Both the position numbers and the translations under genes were made by a program. From Earliella scabrosa (taxonomy: Eukaryota > Basidiomycota > Agaricomycetes > Polyporales > Polyporaceae): DNA of 64,000 bases. The stretch spans positions 2,790,001-2,854,000 of the forward strand of contig JABYQQ010000005.1 of NCBI GenBank assembly GCA_022605405.1, given 5' to 3'. This document shows positions 24,401 through 36,386 of the stretch, in pieces. Under the pieces are notes generated by a model. It worked only from the letters and a program-made list of their open reading frames with translations, was not told the DNA's origin and searched no databases. The stretch's first letter is position 1. Each line of letters opens with the position of its first letter.

Positions 24401-25159
24401 CCCCTATGACGCGTCCGTGACGGGACAGGCCTGCTCGTCGCCGCCTGTGTGAACCGCGCGCCCGAGGGCCTCCTGGGCGCTGCCGTCGCCGACGTTGGCG
24501 TTCTGGACCTCCTCAAGGTGAGACCACCCCGTTTCTGTCAGGCGATGAATTCACTACTGACTCTGCTCGCATCGCCTGTCGCGGCACACGTTGCAGTTCG
24601 CGGACTTCACAATAGGTAATGTCCTCCCGCTAGTTTCACAGTGGGCATTCAGTGCTGATAGGGCTGGTCGGGCATTGCGTGCTCACATTAGGCCGCGCGT
24701 GGACATCTGACTATGGGGATCCGCACGACCCGCACGACTTCGACTTCATCTATCCGATCTCGCCGTTGCACAACATCCCGACGGACAAGGTGCTGCCGCC
24801 GTTGATGCTGACGACTGCCGACCGTGCGTTGCCTTCACCCTCACCCTCTTGGCTGCTGTGTGGTCTCTTCTGACTCCGTCTTCGATTATGTGCAGATGAT
24901 GACCGTGTTGTGCCGCTGCACTCGTTCAAGCACGCAGCGACGCTGCAGTATCTGAAGCCCGACAACCCGCATCCGCTCCTGATCCGCATCGACAAGAAGG
25001 CAGGGCATGGTGCTGGCAAGTCGACCGAGAAGCGGTACGCATCCCATTTGGAATCGTTTCTCAGAGCGCTGATGATGGCGATCAAATAGCATCCAAGAGT
25101 ACGCAGACAAGTACGGGTTCATCGCGCAGTCGATGGGCCTCAAGCCACGAGGTGCTTGA
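21459..25159 (+). CDS. Prolyl oligopeptidase (serine peptidase S9A)
   Basis: Cytosolic serine peptidase that cuts after proline in short peptides; N-terminal segment, beta-propeller and alpha/beta hydrolase. The start [20 protein letters not shown] is followed by [11 protein letters not shown], the family's N-terminal block. The propeller region runs through more than ten short exons. [13 protein letters not shown], the nucleophile elbow NGGSNGG (split by an intron at 24324) and [19 protein letters not shown] follow. The catalytic Asp is in [14 protein letters not shown] and the catalytic His in [12 protein letters not shown], so the Ser-Asp-His triad is complete. Stop at 25157-25159. It looks like the ordinary housekeeping enzyme of mushrooms. 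A close relative cyclises toxin peptides in a few genera, but no precursor peptide gene was found nearby, so that role is not suggested. Confidence 0.92.
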
Positions 25160-25816
25160 CGTACTGCACTCTCCCTTGCCACTGCCAACGGACTTCTAGG
25201 GTATTGATGATGGTGCTCATGTGTCTTGTTTCGGGCTGCTGTAGTCGCTCGCGCGTCGTCGTTGAGCCTGCTGTGAATAGCTTTCAGGAATGCTACATAT
25301 TGCCTTCTTCGACTCAGCTTTGCGAGGCGCTTGGTTTGGCAATAGAATGATATGTCAACTATTTGCTACGTTGACCTTGAGCTCAAGCAGCAAGCTGGTG
25401 TATGACTGTACCTTTGAGCGTCGAAGCTCGATGAGGTGGGTGTTGGTCTTAAAACCTGAGGGCCCGATTAGTATGCGATTTCGAAGCCAGACCGTGCACC
25501 CTGTTGCTCTTTCCACAAGTGGAGGATGGACCTACGTGTCGTTCTTTGGCCCTTGCCAGGAGGCAGCGTTGGTCTGGCGTTCAAGATGACGATACCAAAT
25601 GCGGCGGATTTGGAACTCGCGCAAGGTGATTGGATGCTGATTGGCTCGTGAGAATCATATGCTTCTGTAGAGCCCAGGCGTTCTTCTCGGTTACTTCGGA
25701 GAAGTTCCCCGCATATTGCCCCGCTATGTAAGTAGCGCTCCGGCGTCGAACTTGTACGCATCTCCGCGCTCCTACTGCAGACTACCGCTTCGCTCTCTGA
25801 CGATACGTGCGCTGAC
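25160..25816. other. Intergenic promoter region of the acyl-CoA dehydrogenase gene
   Basis: About 0.65 kb; 3' UTR of the peptidase gene and promoter of the next gene. No clear TATA box, no repeat and no coding frame recognised. Confidence 0.45.
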
Positions 25817-27895
25817 ATGGCCGGCAAGACATTCACGGTTGAGGAAGTCGCGCAGGTGCGTGTGTACTGCGTCGTTGGCTTTTCGGGGCATGAGTTGGTG
25901 ACCGGTTCGAAATACTTAGCACAACAAGCCAGGCGACTTGGTGAGGCGTATGCAACGCTACTTGGGGGTGCGGTGACAAACCTCTCTGCAGTGGATCATC
26001 GTCGACGCCAAGGTCTACGACATCTCCAAGTTCGTCAACCTGCACCCGGGAGGTGCCGGTGTCCTGCTCACGAAGAACGTCGGTAAGTCCTCTACGCGTG
26101 ATGCAGACACAAATGCATGGGTCAACCTCGTACCTCTACTCCAGCCGGCAAGGATGCCACAGAAGCGTTCTTTGGCCTCCACAGGCATGAGGTCCTCCTC
26201 AGACCGCAGTACGCTCGCTTACAGATTGGTACCGTCGCCGGACAGAAGGAGTTCGTCAAGGCCAAGGCCGCGGGAGAGTACTCGGGTGTCCCCTATGCTG
26301 AGCCAGCATGGTTGTCGCCGGGATATCACAGTCCGTACTATACCGACGGTCACCGGAGGTTCCAGAAAGAGATGCGCAAGTTCTTCGAGGAGGTCGTGTA
26401 CCCCGATGCCCTCAAGTGCGAGGAGAACGGGAAGCGCATATCGCAGGAGGTTGTGGACAAGCTCTGGTGCGCCTACCAAGTCAATTTGGGACTCTTGGGA
26501 AGGTTCGTGACTCTGTACGCAGCGAGATGAACATTCCTGCCATGCGCATCGGCCCCGGGAAGCACTTGAAGGGCCGGAAGCTTATGGGTGGGATTGTCAC
26601 GCCAGAAGAGTTCGACCACTTCCACGAGGTATGTCGTCCAACGCCTCATGGAGTCCTTGAGTGTACCCTTATGGCATACAATTCCACAGCTCATCATCAA
26701 CTGCGAAGTCGGTCGTCTCGGCACGCGCGGATACGTCGACGGCCTTCTTGCCGGTGAAGTCATTGGGCTACCCCCGGTACTCAACTTTGGCTCGCCGGAG
26801 CTGCAGGCGAAGGTTGTTCCTGAGGTCCTGGACGGGAAGAAATTCATCTGTCTGGCTATCAGTGAGGCATTTGCGGGGAGTGACGTTGGCGGATTGCAGA
26901 CCTACGCTGAACGCGACGGGGACGAGTGGGTTATCACCGGAACCAAGAAGTATGGGTGCCTTACTGTCAACGCGATCAATGTCTGACATGCTATATGCGC
27001 ATGTAGGTGGATTACCAACGGCACCTTTGCAGACTACTTCACTGTAGCGTGCAGAACCGATGTACGCACTCGTTCATCCCGATTTGTGTGTATATCTGCT
27101 GACAATAGCCTATGCTAGAATGGGTACGCTGTCATCCTCGTCCCTCGCCAAGACGCCGTCTCCACCAAAGCGATCAAGACAGCCTATTCGTCAACGGCTG
27201 GCACCGCCTACGTAACCTTCGACGGCGCCCGTGCCCCTGTGGCGAATACGCTGGGGAAGGTCGGCAACGGGATGCAGGTTGTCCTCAGCAACTTCAACCA
27301 CGAGCGGTGGATGATTGTCTGCACGAGTCTTGCCGCACAGCGCCGGATCGTCGAGGAGTGCTTGAAGTGGACGAGTCAGCGCGTCGCGTTCGGCAAGCCT
27401 TTGAACACGCAGCCCGTTGTGCGCGCGCGGCTGGCGCAGATGATCGCGAGGATTGAGTCGGGCCAGAATTGGCTCGAGTTCGTCACGCACCAGATGAACA
27501 ACGTGAGTGCGACTCTACTAAAGGACCAGATCAGGAGGGACTCACGATGGAATGCTAGATGTCATATGACGAGCAGTCAGACAAGATTGCGGGCACCATT
27601 GGTCTCCTGAAGCAGTACGTCACCCGCACCGGTCGCGAGACTGCTGAAGACGCGACGCTGCTTTTCGGCGGACGTGGTATCACTGCGACTGGCATGGGCA
27701 AGTTCATCGAGAATGTGAGTCGTGGTAACCCACCGTCAACCGTTAGCGTCTCTCGTTCTGCTGCTGATCACTTTCAACAACCAGTACCATCGAACCTCAC
27801 CGTACGACGCCATTCTGGGCGGATCCGAGGATGTGCTCGGCGACCTCGGGGTACGGCAGGCAATCAAGAAGATGCCGAACAATGTTCGCCTCTGA
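25817..27895 (+). CDS. Cytochrome b5-acyl-CoA dehydrogenase fusion
   Basis: Start ATG 25817 (MAGKTFTVEEVAQ). The N-terminal 80 or so residues are a cytochrome b5 domain: WIIVDAKVYDISKFVNLHPG with the first haem His in LHPGG, and the second in FFGLHRHEVL. The rest is an acyl-CoA dehydrogenase: ISEAFAGSDVGGLQT (FAD/substrate segment), VITGTKKWITNG, RWMIVCTSLAAQRRIVEECL, RVAFGKPLNTQPVVRARLA and ATLLFGGRGITATGMGKFIE. The tail is GGSEDVLGDLGVRQAIKKM, stop 27893-27895. This b5-ACAD fusion is a known fungal architecture; it would oxidise acyl-CoA, possibly in peroxisome or mitochondrion. No PTS1 tripeptide is seen (ends NVRL). All exons examined are open. Confidence 0.9.
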
Positions 27896-28844
27896 AGATC
27901 GCCTTGTAGGGGATGGCTTGCTTCACTTATTTGGTTGAGACTTCCTGTACTACTACCAGCTGTATAATCGGACCGCCTCAGCGAAGGTTCCCTGCTGCTC
28001 TCTGATCTCTTGTTCCTTTCGCCGGAGTCGGTACCATCCTAATACAGTGAGTGGGGACATGTCTATATTTGCACCGCCTACTCATGAACGCTTATAGGTC
28101 TATGTAGACGTCTGCATAGCGCGTAATCCTGCACGAGACCAGGGGCTTGAACCTTGTGAGCTTTGTCCGCAGGACCCGCACCCCAAGATAACTAGGTTCC
28201 TCGGCCGGTGGATCAATCTATCCAACTGCAGAAGGAGCCTTCGCAAAATATGTTCTTCCAGCTCGCATGACCCTCGTGCCGAAGGGCAATTATGCTTCAG
28301 CTTACGTACCAGGCGCGGCCGAGAAGCAGGGCATGGGACACATTGACGCGTTTATAAGCCGCAGGTCGCTCAGCGAAGTCCTGGATTCAATGACTGAGTT
28401 GACTGAGGCGATGCCTAAGCTCCAAGTAGCCATAATGTCAGTGCTGTTGGACGATCATGCAGGCGCTCGGGCTTGAGGAGGCGTTGTTGAAGATATCTGG
28501 TGATGAGGCGGAATCGAGTGCGTGCTTCCCCTGCTTCTGTTTTCCTGTTCTCGCATTCCTGATAGGCATCGGCCCTCCGGGCAAACCTGGACACCCGTCA
28601 CTGGCGTCAGTGATCGGATCACAGCTCTCGGATTTAGGGGAAACATTTGTTCTTTATCGGCATGAATTGCTATTGTGATGAACGAGCAGGTGTGAATGGC
28701 GGCGAACAAATGGTACTGTACGCTATCTACAGGGAGTCATCGGGGCGGATGGTGGCAATAGGTACCAAGAAGTGCTGAATAGTGCAACATCAGAAGAGGC
28801 AGGAAGCATAGCGACAACGAGCGCCTGATGATGGGGTTCGGCAT
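27896..28844. other. Gap with a short possible gene remnant
   Basis: A plus-strand frame at about 28213-28476 reads EGAFAKYVLPARMTLVPKG and continues for about 70 residues. The opening resembles the substrate-domain entry of zinc-type alcohol dehydrogenases, but no intact gene can be built around it; a second short frame (28457-28678) follows. Probably a decayed remnant or chance. It marks the junction between the housekeeping block and the accessory island. Confidence 0.3.
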
Positions 28845-29894
28845 TCACGCGTGCAGCTCCTGCTTGACGACAGGACTCAACTCGTCGCTTTTGTCGACGT
28901 TGTCATCGATCTGCGTTGTAGGTGTGGTGACATGGAGTAGAATGTAGGCTGCTGCTCAGTACTCACTGCTCGTTGCAATTCGATAATCTCGACGCGGAGC
29001 TGGACGGCGTCGTACTGCAACCCCGATAGCATCGTCTAAGGCGGTGTGAGATCGGTGTCTAGAGGTAATGTGATCGTCGCTTACTTTCGTAGTAGTAGAG
29101 TTGAGACCAGAGTATGCATGTAGCTGTTCAGCCGTGACGGGAAATAGCTCGCGACGAAGTAATTGATCGTGTAGCTCGTCAATGTGAGCCTCCAGAGTTG
29201 CGGTGTAAATGGTGCGTCGATAGGGTGTACGCATATCGAGTCTGAAAGACGTCAGAGTTGTCGAAGTCCGTGCGGCGCAGCAGTCAGATACTTACAGTTC
29301 GTCAGGTGCGAATATGAGCTTTTCGAGTGGGTGGCTCCAGATCCTACGGTGTCGAGTGCTGTCGGCTTTCTTCTTGTTGATACGGTGGTAAGGATGGACC
29401 AGTGCTGCACGATTGTGAACGGACTCGGTGACTGGAGGGTCCCTGCGATTTCTTACGCTGGGGACATTGTACAGAGTAGCAGGAACAGGGCGAGAGGACG
29501 GACGACAATGTCGGGATGAGGCACGGGTAGGAGGCAGGGTGGACGTTGAATGGTTGTCAGGGTTTGGCGGCTGTAAGACGTGGTGGTCGGCGTGTGAGGG
29601 AGTTTCCGTCTGTGCGGAAGAGAACAGCCGTGGCTGGCGAGGCGCTGATAGGGAGGAGTTTTCTGGTATAGCGTCAGCGCAGCGGGAGATATTGCTCTGC
29701 GACGTCGAAGATGTACAGAGCGCCATATCCAACGGAGTGAGTGAACAAGGCGGAGGCGAACGAAGATTGACAGTGGTGGACCGGGCGGCAGGATATTTGT
29801 AGAGCGGGGCATGAGGAGATCTTATACGGTTCGTGTGGGGTGGACGTAGGGGTGCGTTAGAATGTTGTATGGATCGTGGGATGGTGGTTGACAT
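28845..29894 (-). CDS. Hypothetical protein with (R)RxxY..LE motif and coiled C-terminus
   Basis: Function unknown. Start taken at ATG 29894 (MSTTIPRSIQHSNAP); the same frame is open further upstream, so the start is uncertain. The first 200 residues are Ser/Pro/Arg-rich and low in complexity. The conserved part begins with STRHRRIWSHPLEKLIFAPD and, after an intron, MRTPYRRTIYTATLEAHIDE. A short exon GLQYDAVQLRVEIIELQRA follows, which would form a coiled coil. The last exon ends in SPVVKQELHA. Exon junctions are clean GT..AG. The divergent neighbour at 30727 has the same order of segments, so the two look like diverged copies. Confidence 0.55.
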
Positions 29895-30726
29895 GTGATG
29901 AGTTATCGACGAAGAGGAATAGCATTCCGTGTTCCGTGCGGTGGGGAAAGTTAAGAAGCCTGTCAGGGGTGAGACATTGAGAGTGGCAGAACCATGGCTA
30001 CGGTGAACTCCGAGAACGCGCGCTTCGAAAGGCGCGTGACTCCCCGTCAGGAAGAGGATGCGTTTGGACTCTCCAAGCCGGGAGGGAGTTGTACGGAGGT
30101 GTTCGTGGTGGCAATGGGAGATGTTGCGATGACGCATTGGAGCGGACAATACGCGGCAGTATGTCACGACGGAACGGTGGACTTGTGTGCAGCGATGTAT
30201 TGTATGAATACTGCTTGAATAGCGGAGAGTCACCAAACGCTTATTAAGGAGTTGAAGTTATAGGCACGGACGATCCGCACGAGGACGGAGAGAAGTCACC
30301 GCTAGTTGCCGCCCGGTCCGCTTTGTGGCGTACGGCGCGATACGTCCGTTTAAGTTAGGCTGGAGATGGGCTGGATTGTGAGGGTTGTCGTTCGCTGTTC
30401 TCTTGGGCTACTGTTGTTTCGTAAGTTGGAAGTGGAGTGATAGCGAAACTTCGGCGCCATGTAGCGGACGCACGTCATAAGTGTGCCAATTCGCCATGCA
30501 GGAAGACGCGGCGATCGTGTTTATAGTCCTCGGTGGAACGGGTGCATTGGTGCAGCGTCGGCAATTTCCAGTGATGGGGCGAAGCTGCAGTCGGTACGGT
30601 GATTTGGAGCCTGAGGTACTAGATAAAAACGCGTGTTCACTGTAGAAAGGACTGACAGCGCCACTCATCCCCCCAGGACGCAGTTGTGAAACACCGACCA
30701 CATTGCAGCATCGCCGAATAGTCCAC
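29895..30726. other. Divergent intergenic region of the LE-motif gene pair
   Basis: About 0.8 kb between the starts of two divergent genes; no other gene recognised. GATAAAAAC near 30620 may serve as a TATA-like element for the plus-strand gene. Confidence 0.35.
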
Positions 30727-31814
30727 ATGGAGACCTTGCTTGACTTCGATCGCGCTTTGGGTTTCTATCAGCCTGGCAATGCGTCAGAGAGTAACCGATG
30801 CGCTGTCGGTGGATGCAACGACACCTTTTCCAGTAGTCTCCCAGGTATCAACGAGGGCTTCTACCCAACAGACCGTGGCTACCTCTCCCGCGATGGGCGA
30901 TATCTTTATTGCCCAGCCGATGAGGAGTGGACCTATTTCCCTAGTGGACCTGGAGAATGCAACGCGACTCAAGGTCACGACGTAGGAGATGCCTGGACGT
31001 CCCCGCCTCATCCCGATCGCATCTCCACCTATAGCACCCTCCGGTTCCCGGTGTGCTCTTCTGCGACGTCTGCGGCGTCACCATGCTACCGCGAGCAGGT
31101 GAACGAAGAACCGAATGCCGATTTATCGACGTCGGCGGTCGTCCAGCAGGAAGAGGGCTTGGATAGGGTCGAGGACAGCAGTCACGATGGTTCTGACCAT
31201 GTCACTGGGGACGTGGCAAGCTCTGACCACGATGGAGAGTTTGCATGGCTGGAGAGCGAAGAACAGCAGTTATATGGGACGCAATCGGTGGCGTTGGACT
31301 GTCTGTCTCGGGTCTCCCAACGGAAGGGGTACTTCCTCGCTCTTTCCGCAAACGTTGGGTTCAATGTGACGGACCCGTAGGTGAACCTGCTCTCACTATG
31401 GAATTGTTGACGCTGATTTCTAAGTAGGGATACCATCACCGGTCATGCCAAGAAAAGGGCGTATATAGAGTCTCTGGAGGAGTACGTACCGTGGCTACGG
31501 GCTCAAATCGCTTTGTCTGGTGAGGAGCCTTGTGCGATTCGACGGGTGTCGTGTTATCGTGGCCTTAGAGTCCGGTCACTGCGAGTAAGCATGAGCGTTG
31601 ACATCGGTGTTGGAGGCGCGCGTGCTGATGATTATCTACACAGACTATGTTGATCATCAAACAACGAGAAGTGTTGGAGCTCAACGCCCGCAAGATGATG
31701 TTGGAGCGACAGGTATGTTGGTGATGGTTTATCGAGCGCGTACCATACCTGATGGCGCTCGTTGTGATGTAGTACAGTGATATGATGAAGAGGAAAGGAA
31801 CAACCATGCATTAA
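30727..31814 (+). CDS. Hypothetical protein with KR.YIESLE motif and coiled C-terminus
   Basis: Function unknown. Start ATG 30727 (METLLDFDRALGFYQPGNAS). The 218-residue first exon is acidic and Ser-rich and ends in VGFNVTDP before a GTAGGT donor. The second exon reads DTITGHAKKRAYIESLEEYV, then PWLRAQIALSGEEPCAIRR. The third is TMLIIKQREVLELNARKMML, a basic and leucine-rich helix. The last adds YSDMMKRKGTTMH before TAA at 31812-31814. The basic-plus-heptad-like layout recalls a bZIP region, but the classic N..A.xS/CR motif is absent, so DNA binding is only a guess. Segment order matches the divergent gene at 28845-29894. Confidence 0.6.
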
Positions 31815-32534
31815 TGGCATACTGGTGTTGTGAAGGACTTGTTCGTTTTCTTTCTGCGTGATGTACTGTATATTGTATGAAGTCAGGATCAATCTCCCCA
31901 GACTGGGTGTGTACAGGATATTCAAGTTTCATCGCTCCACTCAGATGTAATGAATGATGGGAACGGGTTCGGTGTGCGCAGCTAAAGGATACTAATTGCT
32001 CAGCGGGGCGCGCGGTAGATATGGCGATCCATGTGTTAATATGGACATCGTGGTGTAGGTGATGGTGTCTGCTGCACTGCGTCACGGCGGATGCGCAGGA
32101 ATGGAACATTGGATAGTCATACTATTACATCAAGGGACAACGGACAGGGACACGTGGTAGAAGAGTAGAGAAGTTGTCAATACATGGGGTAGTATTCGAG
32201 AGGAAAGCATGGTTGAAAGGCGTTCCATGAGAGCGGGTGCGTGAGCGGGAAACAGCCAAAGACCGAAGCGGAAAGGGATAGAGGCATATAGGTAGAAGGA
32301 AATCTGGCGAGCGTGCGTGTTCAGGACTGGGAATACTACCGGACTGTGGCGAGATAACGTTTGGTGGCGGATGGAACGCAGGCGGTACAGAGAACAGCGG
32401 AAGATTGAGCCGCGAACGCGAAGGTCAAAGTACGTCTTTCGGTCTGTGGGGAGAACACGGTGATTTGAGAACGCGAACGGCGGTGTGCGGATGTTGTAGT
32501 GGCTTTGGTGGAGGGATGTACACGACCGCGCCTG
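31815..32534. other. Intergenic region between convergent genes
   Basis: About 0.7 kb between the 3' ends of the LE-motif gene and the R1-like gene. Nothing beyond short shadow frames. Confidence 0.4.
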
Positions 32535-35500
32535 TCAGAGGTTGCAGACGTCGCAGTCCGGTGGACAAAGTGGGGGGAGGTCGGCGTCATTGTCAGTGTT
32601 CGTGTCGGTGTCGTTATTTGGTATCGCGCGAGGGAGGAGCGTGGCCGATATCCCATAAGGGACTGGGAAGGACGGTGCCCGCATGCGGAGGTAGTACATG
32701 CCGGTCTTCAGGCCGCGCGTCCATGCGTGATGGGTCAATCGGAGCTGTGGACGTTTTAGTGCCGTACAGGGGGGTATTCGCACTAAGAGCTTTGGTGCGC
32801 ACCAATTGCTCCGATGTCGGTTTCTCCAGATGTACTACGGTACTTTGGCTCTGGTCGATGTATGGTCCACGGTCAGCGGCCATATCGAGGAGGTCCTTGG
32901 GGTCCAACTCCCATACAGTGCGGTGCAACTCTTTCAGGTCTGCGGGGATCTTAGGGATACGTTGGATAGAACCTGTAGGGTGACGGATGAGGAGCGCTCA
33001 GTGAGGATGTTTCGAGGTATGCCGAGTAGTGTCCTCACCGTGGTCTGCGATGATGGCGTTACGGACTGCCTCCGTCCAGAGCCCGCGCGTAGAGAGGTGA
33101 TGGACCAGCCAGGGGTTGAACTCGGTAAAGTCTCCGCTCAAGACGCGGAAGACAGTGACATTGCTATACGGCATACGTAAAGACGCTGCTTGCTGTGGAG
33201 GTGCATTCGCTTACCTGGGGTACGGGTCTACACCTTCAGCGTTGCCAAGGAGCTGCGCGGTGGACGCAGTAGGCATTTGTGCGATGAGCATGGAGTTTCG
33301 GAGGCCGTGTCGCGCAATGCGGCTGCGCACTGAGCTGAAATCCCTTGCGCCTGAAGGGAGGCGCTGCCACATGTCCATCTGTAGCTTTCCCATCGCGGCG
33401 GGAGAGTTTTTCCAGGTCGAGTACGGGCCAAGCTTCTCCGAGCGCTCCGAGCTGGCTTCTAAAGCAGCGTGCATGATGGTCTCGAAGATCCGTATGTTCA
33501 GCGCACGCGCGACGGGCGAGTCGAACGGATGCCGTAATGCAAGGAAGACATCTGCAAGGCCTTGCACACCGATGCCGATGGAGCGACTGCTTTGGATCGA
33601 GCGTTCTGCTGTCGCCGTAGGATACACCGCGAGGTCCAGGAGGATATCGGTGTTCTCCACTGCGAGCTTCGTGGTGCTATGTAAGGCCTCGAAGTCGAGG
33701 ATATCGTTAGACGTGAGGAAGGCAGGTAGGGCGATGGAGGCCAAAGTGCACACTGCTGTCTCTTCCAAAGAGGAGTATTGGACTATTTCGGTGCACAGAT
33801 TACCACAAGGAATCATGCCCAAGTGACTCTGGTTATTCTTCCCTGTACGGTCGTCAGTATGAAAGCTTTGAAAGGCGGAACTTCGGGCTCACGGTTGATG
33901 GTGTCGCTGAAGAGTTGGAACGGGGTACCCGATTCGCGAATGGCGTCAGAAATAGTGATCCACAGCTCCAGAGCGTTCATCGTTGTGAGTGCAAGACCCT
34001 GAGCTTCGTAGTTCTCGTACATTCTTGTGAATTGCGGACCGGTGGTGCAGAGTAATTGAGGGACATCTTCAGGATCGAATAGGGACCACTTTCCGCCGTT
34101 AGTAAGCCTGTACATGCTGAATAGTGCCGTGAGATGTGAAGTACTAGCGGGAGTGTCGATCGCGACTTACAACACGTCTGGTATCCATAGAGCGGGGAAA
34201 ATGTACTCGACGCGGGCGCCCAAGGGTGCACGGGTAGTACGGCAGCGCACAAAGTCGCTTGCATCGGCGTGCCACACAGGTAGATAGGCCGTCGCGGCGG
34301 ATGGGCGCCGTTGACGAGATGCGCTGGTATAAGCTGCGTGGGCGTCGAGGACGCGGATAAAAGACATGACACCAGCCTGCACCCTAGGCGAGTACCTGCA
34401 TTAAGCCGGTGAATATCGCGTTGTTTGGTACACGCGCACGATACACACCTTTGCGCAGGAACATGTGCGAGGGACAGCCCAACCCCGCCGTCTGCCATCC
34501 AGAACTTATCGATGTTCGATAGGGATTTCAGGAGGGCGAGAGGGCTGGACGGGTCGGGCTGATAGATGAAGCACGACGCGAACCCGGGGTTGGATGTGCC
34601 AGCGTTGAAGAGCACGGGCGATGCGTGAGTATACATGTGAAGTGAGAGAGCGTCGTAGGTGACCAGTACTTGTTCAATGTTGGTGCGGTGGATGGCGAGA
34701 GCGGTGCACATGTACATGATTTGCGGAGTTTCGATAACAATCCCACGGTGCTTCAGTAAGTACGATCGTGCAAGGATTTGCGTGGACCGGCTGGACATCT
34801 TCAGATAGGAAGCGTGGAGCCGCAGCGGTATACTCACTATGTGAACCGAAAGTCGCGCATGTGGTCTATCGCAGTGTCCAGTTTATCCCCATGGCGCAAT
34901 GCGAGTTCCACAAAGGACGGATGAAGGGCTACATCTGGTGCTATCATCGGAGGTTGAGAACCTAGAATGAGGGAGCGGTGAAATCAATGATTACTCACAG
35001 GATGCCCATTTCTCCACCCATTCAACAAAGGACATCTTAGTCACACGGTGCAACGCGACCATGTAGACCCGACCGGCGAGCAGTGAATAGTCGCAGTGGC
35101 GGGAGGCGAGGCCGGCGATGGTCGTCGCACAATGAGCCTGAGACAGGGTGATGAAAGTACCAATATGAATTTAACGAAGGAGCGCATACCTCGAGCTGGC
35201 GTACGGTGATCTCGGAGGTCAATCCGAGCTCTACCAAGTTCAGAACCCTGGGGTAGTGAGAGGTTTATTCAGTCAGAAGTCACGCCGATGTAGGGAGTGT
35301 TTGGTGCTTACTGATGTAGATCGACATATCGGGTGTCAAGGTCCCAATATAGCTGGGAGTGAAGCATATCAGCGACGAGGGGGATGGAAATGCTTTCACC
35401 GGGAGTTGCTCACGCGACTGAGGGAGGTTTGGAGCTATTGACAGGTCAGCGTTGCTGCAGGGGCCGGAGTGGAGGGATAGTGCACCTTTATGTCGTCGAA

Positions 35501-35718
35501 ATATTGCCACGTTCTTGAGGGAGGTCACAGTGGATGAGAATGGATATGTATGTACCACTTACCCGTCTGCGAGCGATCATAGAAGTAGGTCAGAAGAACG
35601 CGACTAGCTAGAGGGATACGATGTTACCGGCGGCCGTCACCTTAACTGGGATATGTTGCGTGAACTGGAGCGCGGAGTGATCGTTGGCCTTGGTGTCATG
35701 ATCGTCGTCGTCCGCCAT
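32535..35718 (-). CDS. RNR1: Ribonucleotide reductase large subunit (R1), divergent
   Basis: Class I ribonucleoside-diphosphate reductase alpha subunit, spread over many short exons. Start ATG 35718 (MADDDDHDTKANDH). N-terminal ATP-cone text includes LGLTSEITVRQLE and ASRHCDYSLLAGRVYMVALH. The barrel has TLERSYLLKH, HASPVLFNAGTSNPGFASCF (first redox Cys), ADGGVGLSLAHVPAQ, WHADASDFV, FPALWIPDVL, GNLCTEIVQY (radical Cys and Glu), TAVCTLASIALPAF (second redox Cys) and SIGIGVQGLADVFLALRHPF. Near the C-terminus are FNPWLVHHLSTRGLW, AADRGPYIDQSQS and LKTGMYYLR with the Tyr-Tyr radical dyad. The tail ends CPPDCDVCNL, supplying the shuttle cysteines. Every catalytic residue I can place is kept and no stop was seen. 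Yet the sequence is far more divergent than a usual fungal R1, for example RQRRPSAA where GGNKRPGAF is usual. A second, accessory copy is suspected. Confidence 0.88.
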
Positions 35719-35814
35719 AGTTGATGATGGGCGTCACTGTTCGTCGTTTCGAACGCCCTGTTAGAGTGCAGTGTTGCCGTGCAAATGCAGAGTGCTGGGT
35801 GGGGACCGACCTTG

Positions 35815-35821
35815 ATTTATA
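35815..35821 (-). promoter_or_regulatory. TATA box of the R1-like gene
   Basis: Read on the minus strand this is TATAAAT, about 100 bases before ATG 35718. It supports that start. Confidence 0.5.
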
Positions 35822-36386
35822 GAGCGTTAGGGCAAGTGACGTTGCTGTCCGTGAAAGGTGGCTCGACGACCAGGGAGTGCGTCAGGTGGATGTTGCGAGT
35901 GTCGGCATTGTTGGAAGGGACGCCTCTGCGGTGGCAACGGTGCTTCTGTTAAGTGCCCGACGCGAAAGAACCATGATCGTCATCGTTGTGTGACACTGTT
36001 TAAAGGAAGGAGGAGAAGCGGAGGATCACGAGGAATGTGTTGGCATACCTCGCGTTGGTTTGAAAATGGACATGCGACAATAGGGACTCTCCGCATTGAC
36101 GGCGGGTGGTACGACGGCGAATCAACGTGGAGAGAACGGTGGCGCCAATGCTTCCGCGGTCCCGAGCGACACGCAGTGGTGGATACACGAGTTTGATTTG
36201 AGGCTACTTGTACAAGGATGTCATCCCTCTCAATTCAAACCGCATTCCCCGACACGCGACGTCCATGCGGTCGACTACACATGAGCACTCCACAAGGACT
36301 ATGTCGGCTTCTGTGTAGTGCTCCACGGCCATTCGAACCAGTCCACGCGATCGTGCCCAGAGATTCGGGAACTGTTTCATGGAGCT
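35822..36386. other. Intergenic region upstream of R1
   Basis: About 0.55 kb; plus-strand open frames here lack ATG starts and family resemblance. Nothing else recognised. Confidence 0.35.

Noticed and set aside
21459..25159. A cyclic-peptide toxin cluster around the prolyl oligopeptidase
   Set aside because: The peptidase has the general housekeeping features and no short precursor-peptide gene was found in the neighbourhood.
28845..31814. A mating-type HD1/HD2 locus, because two genes are divergent and DNA-binding-like
   Set aside because: No homeodomain WFxNRR motif and no mitochondrial intermediate peptidase gene nearby.
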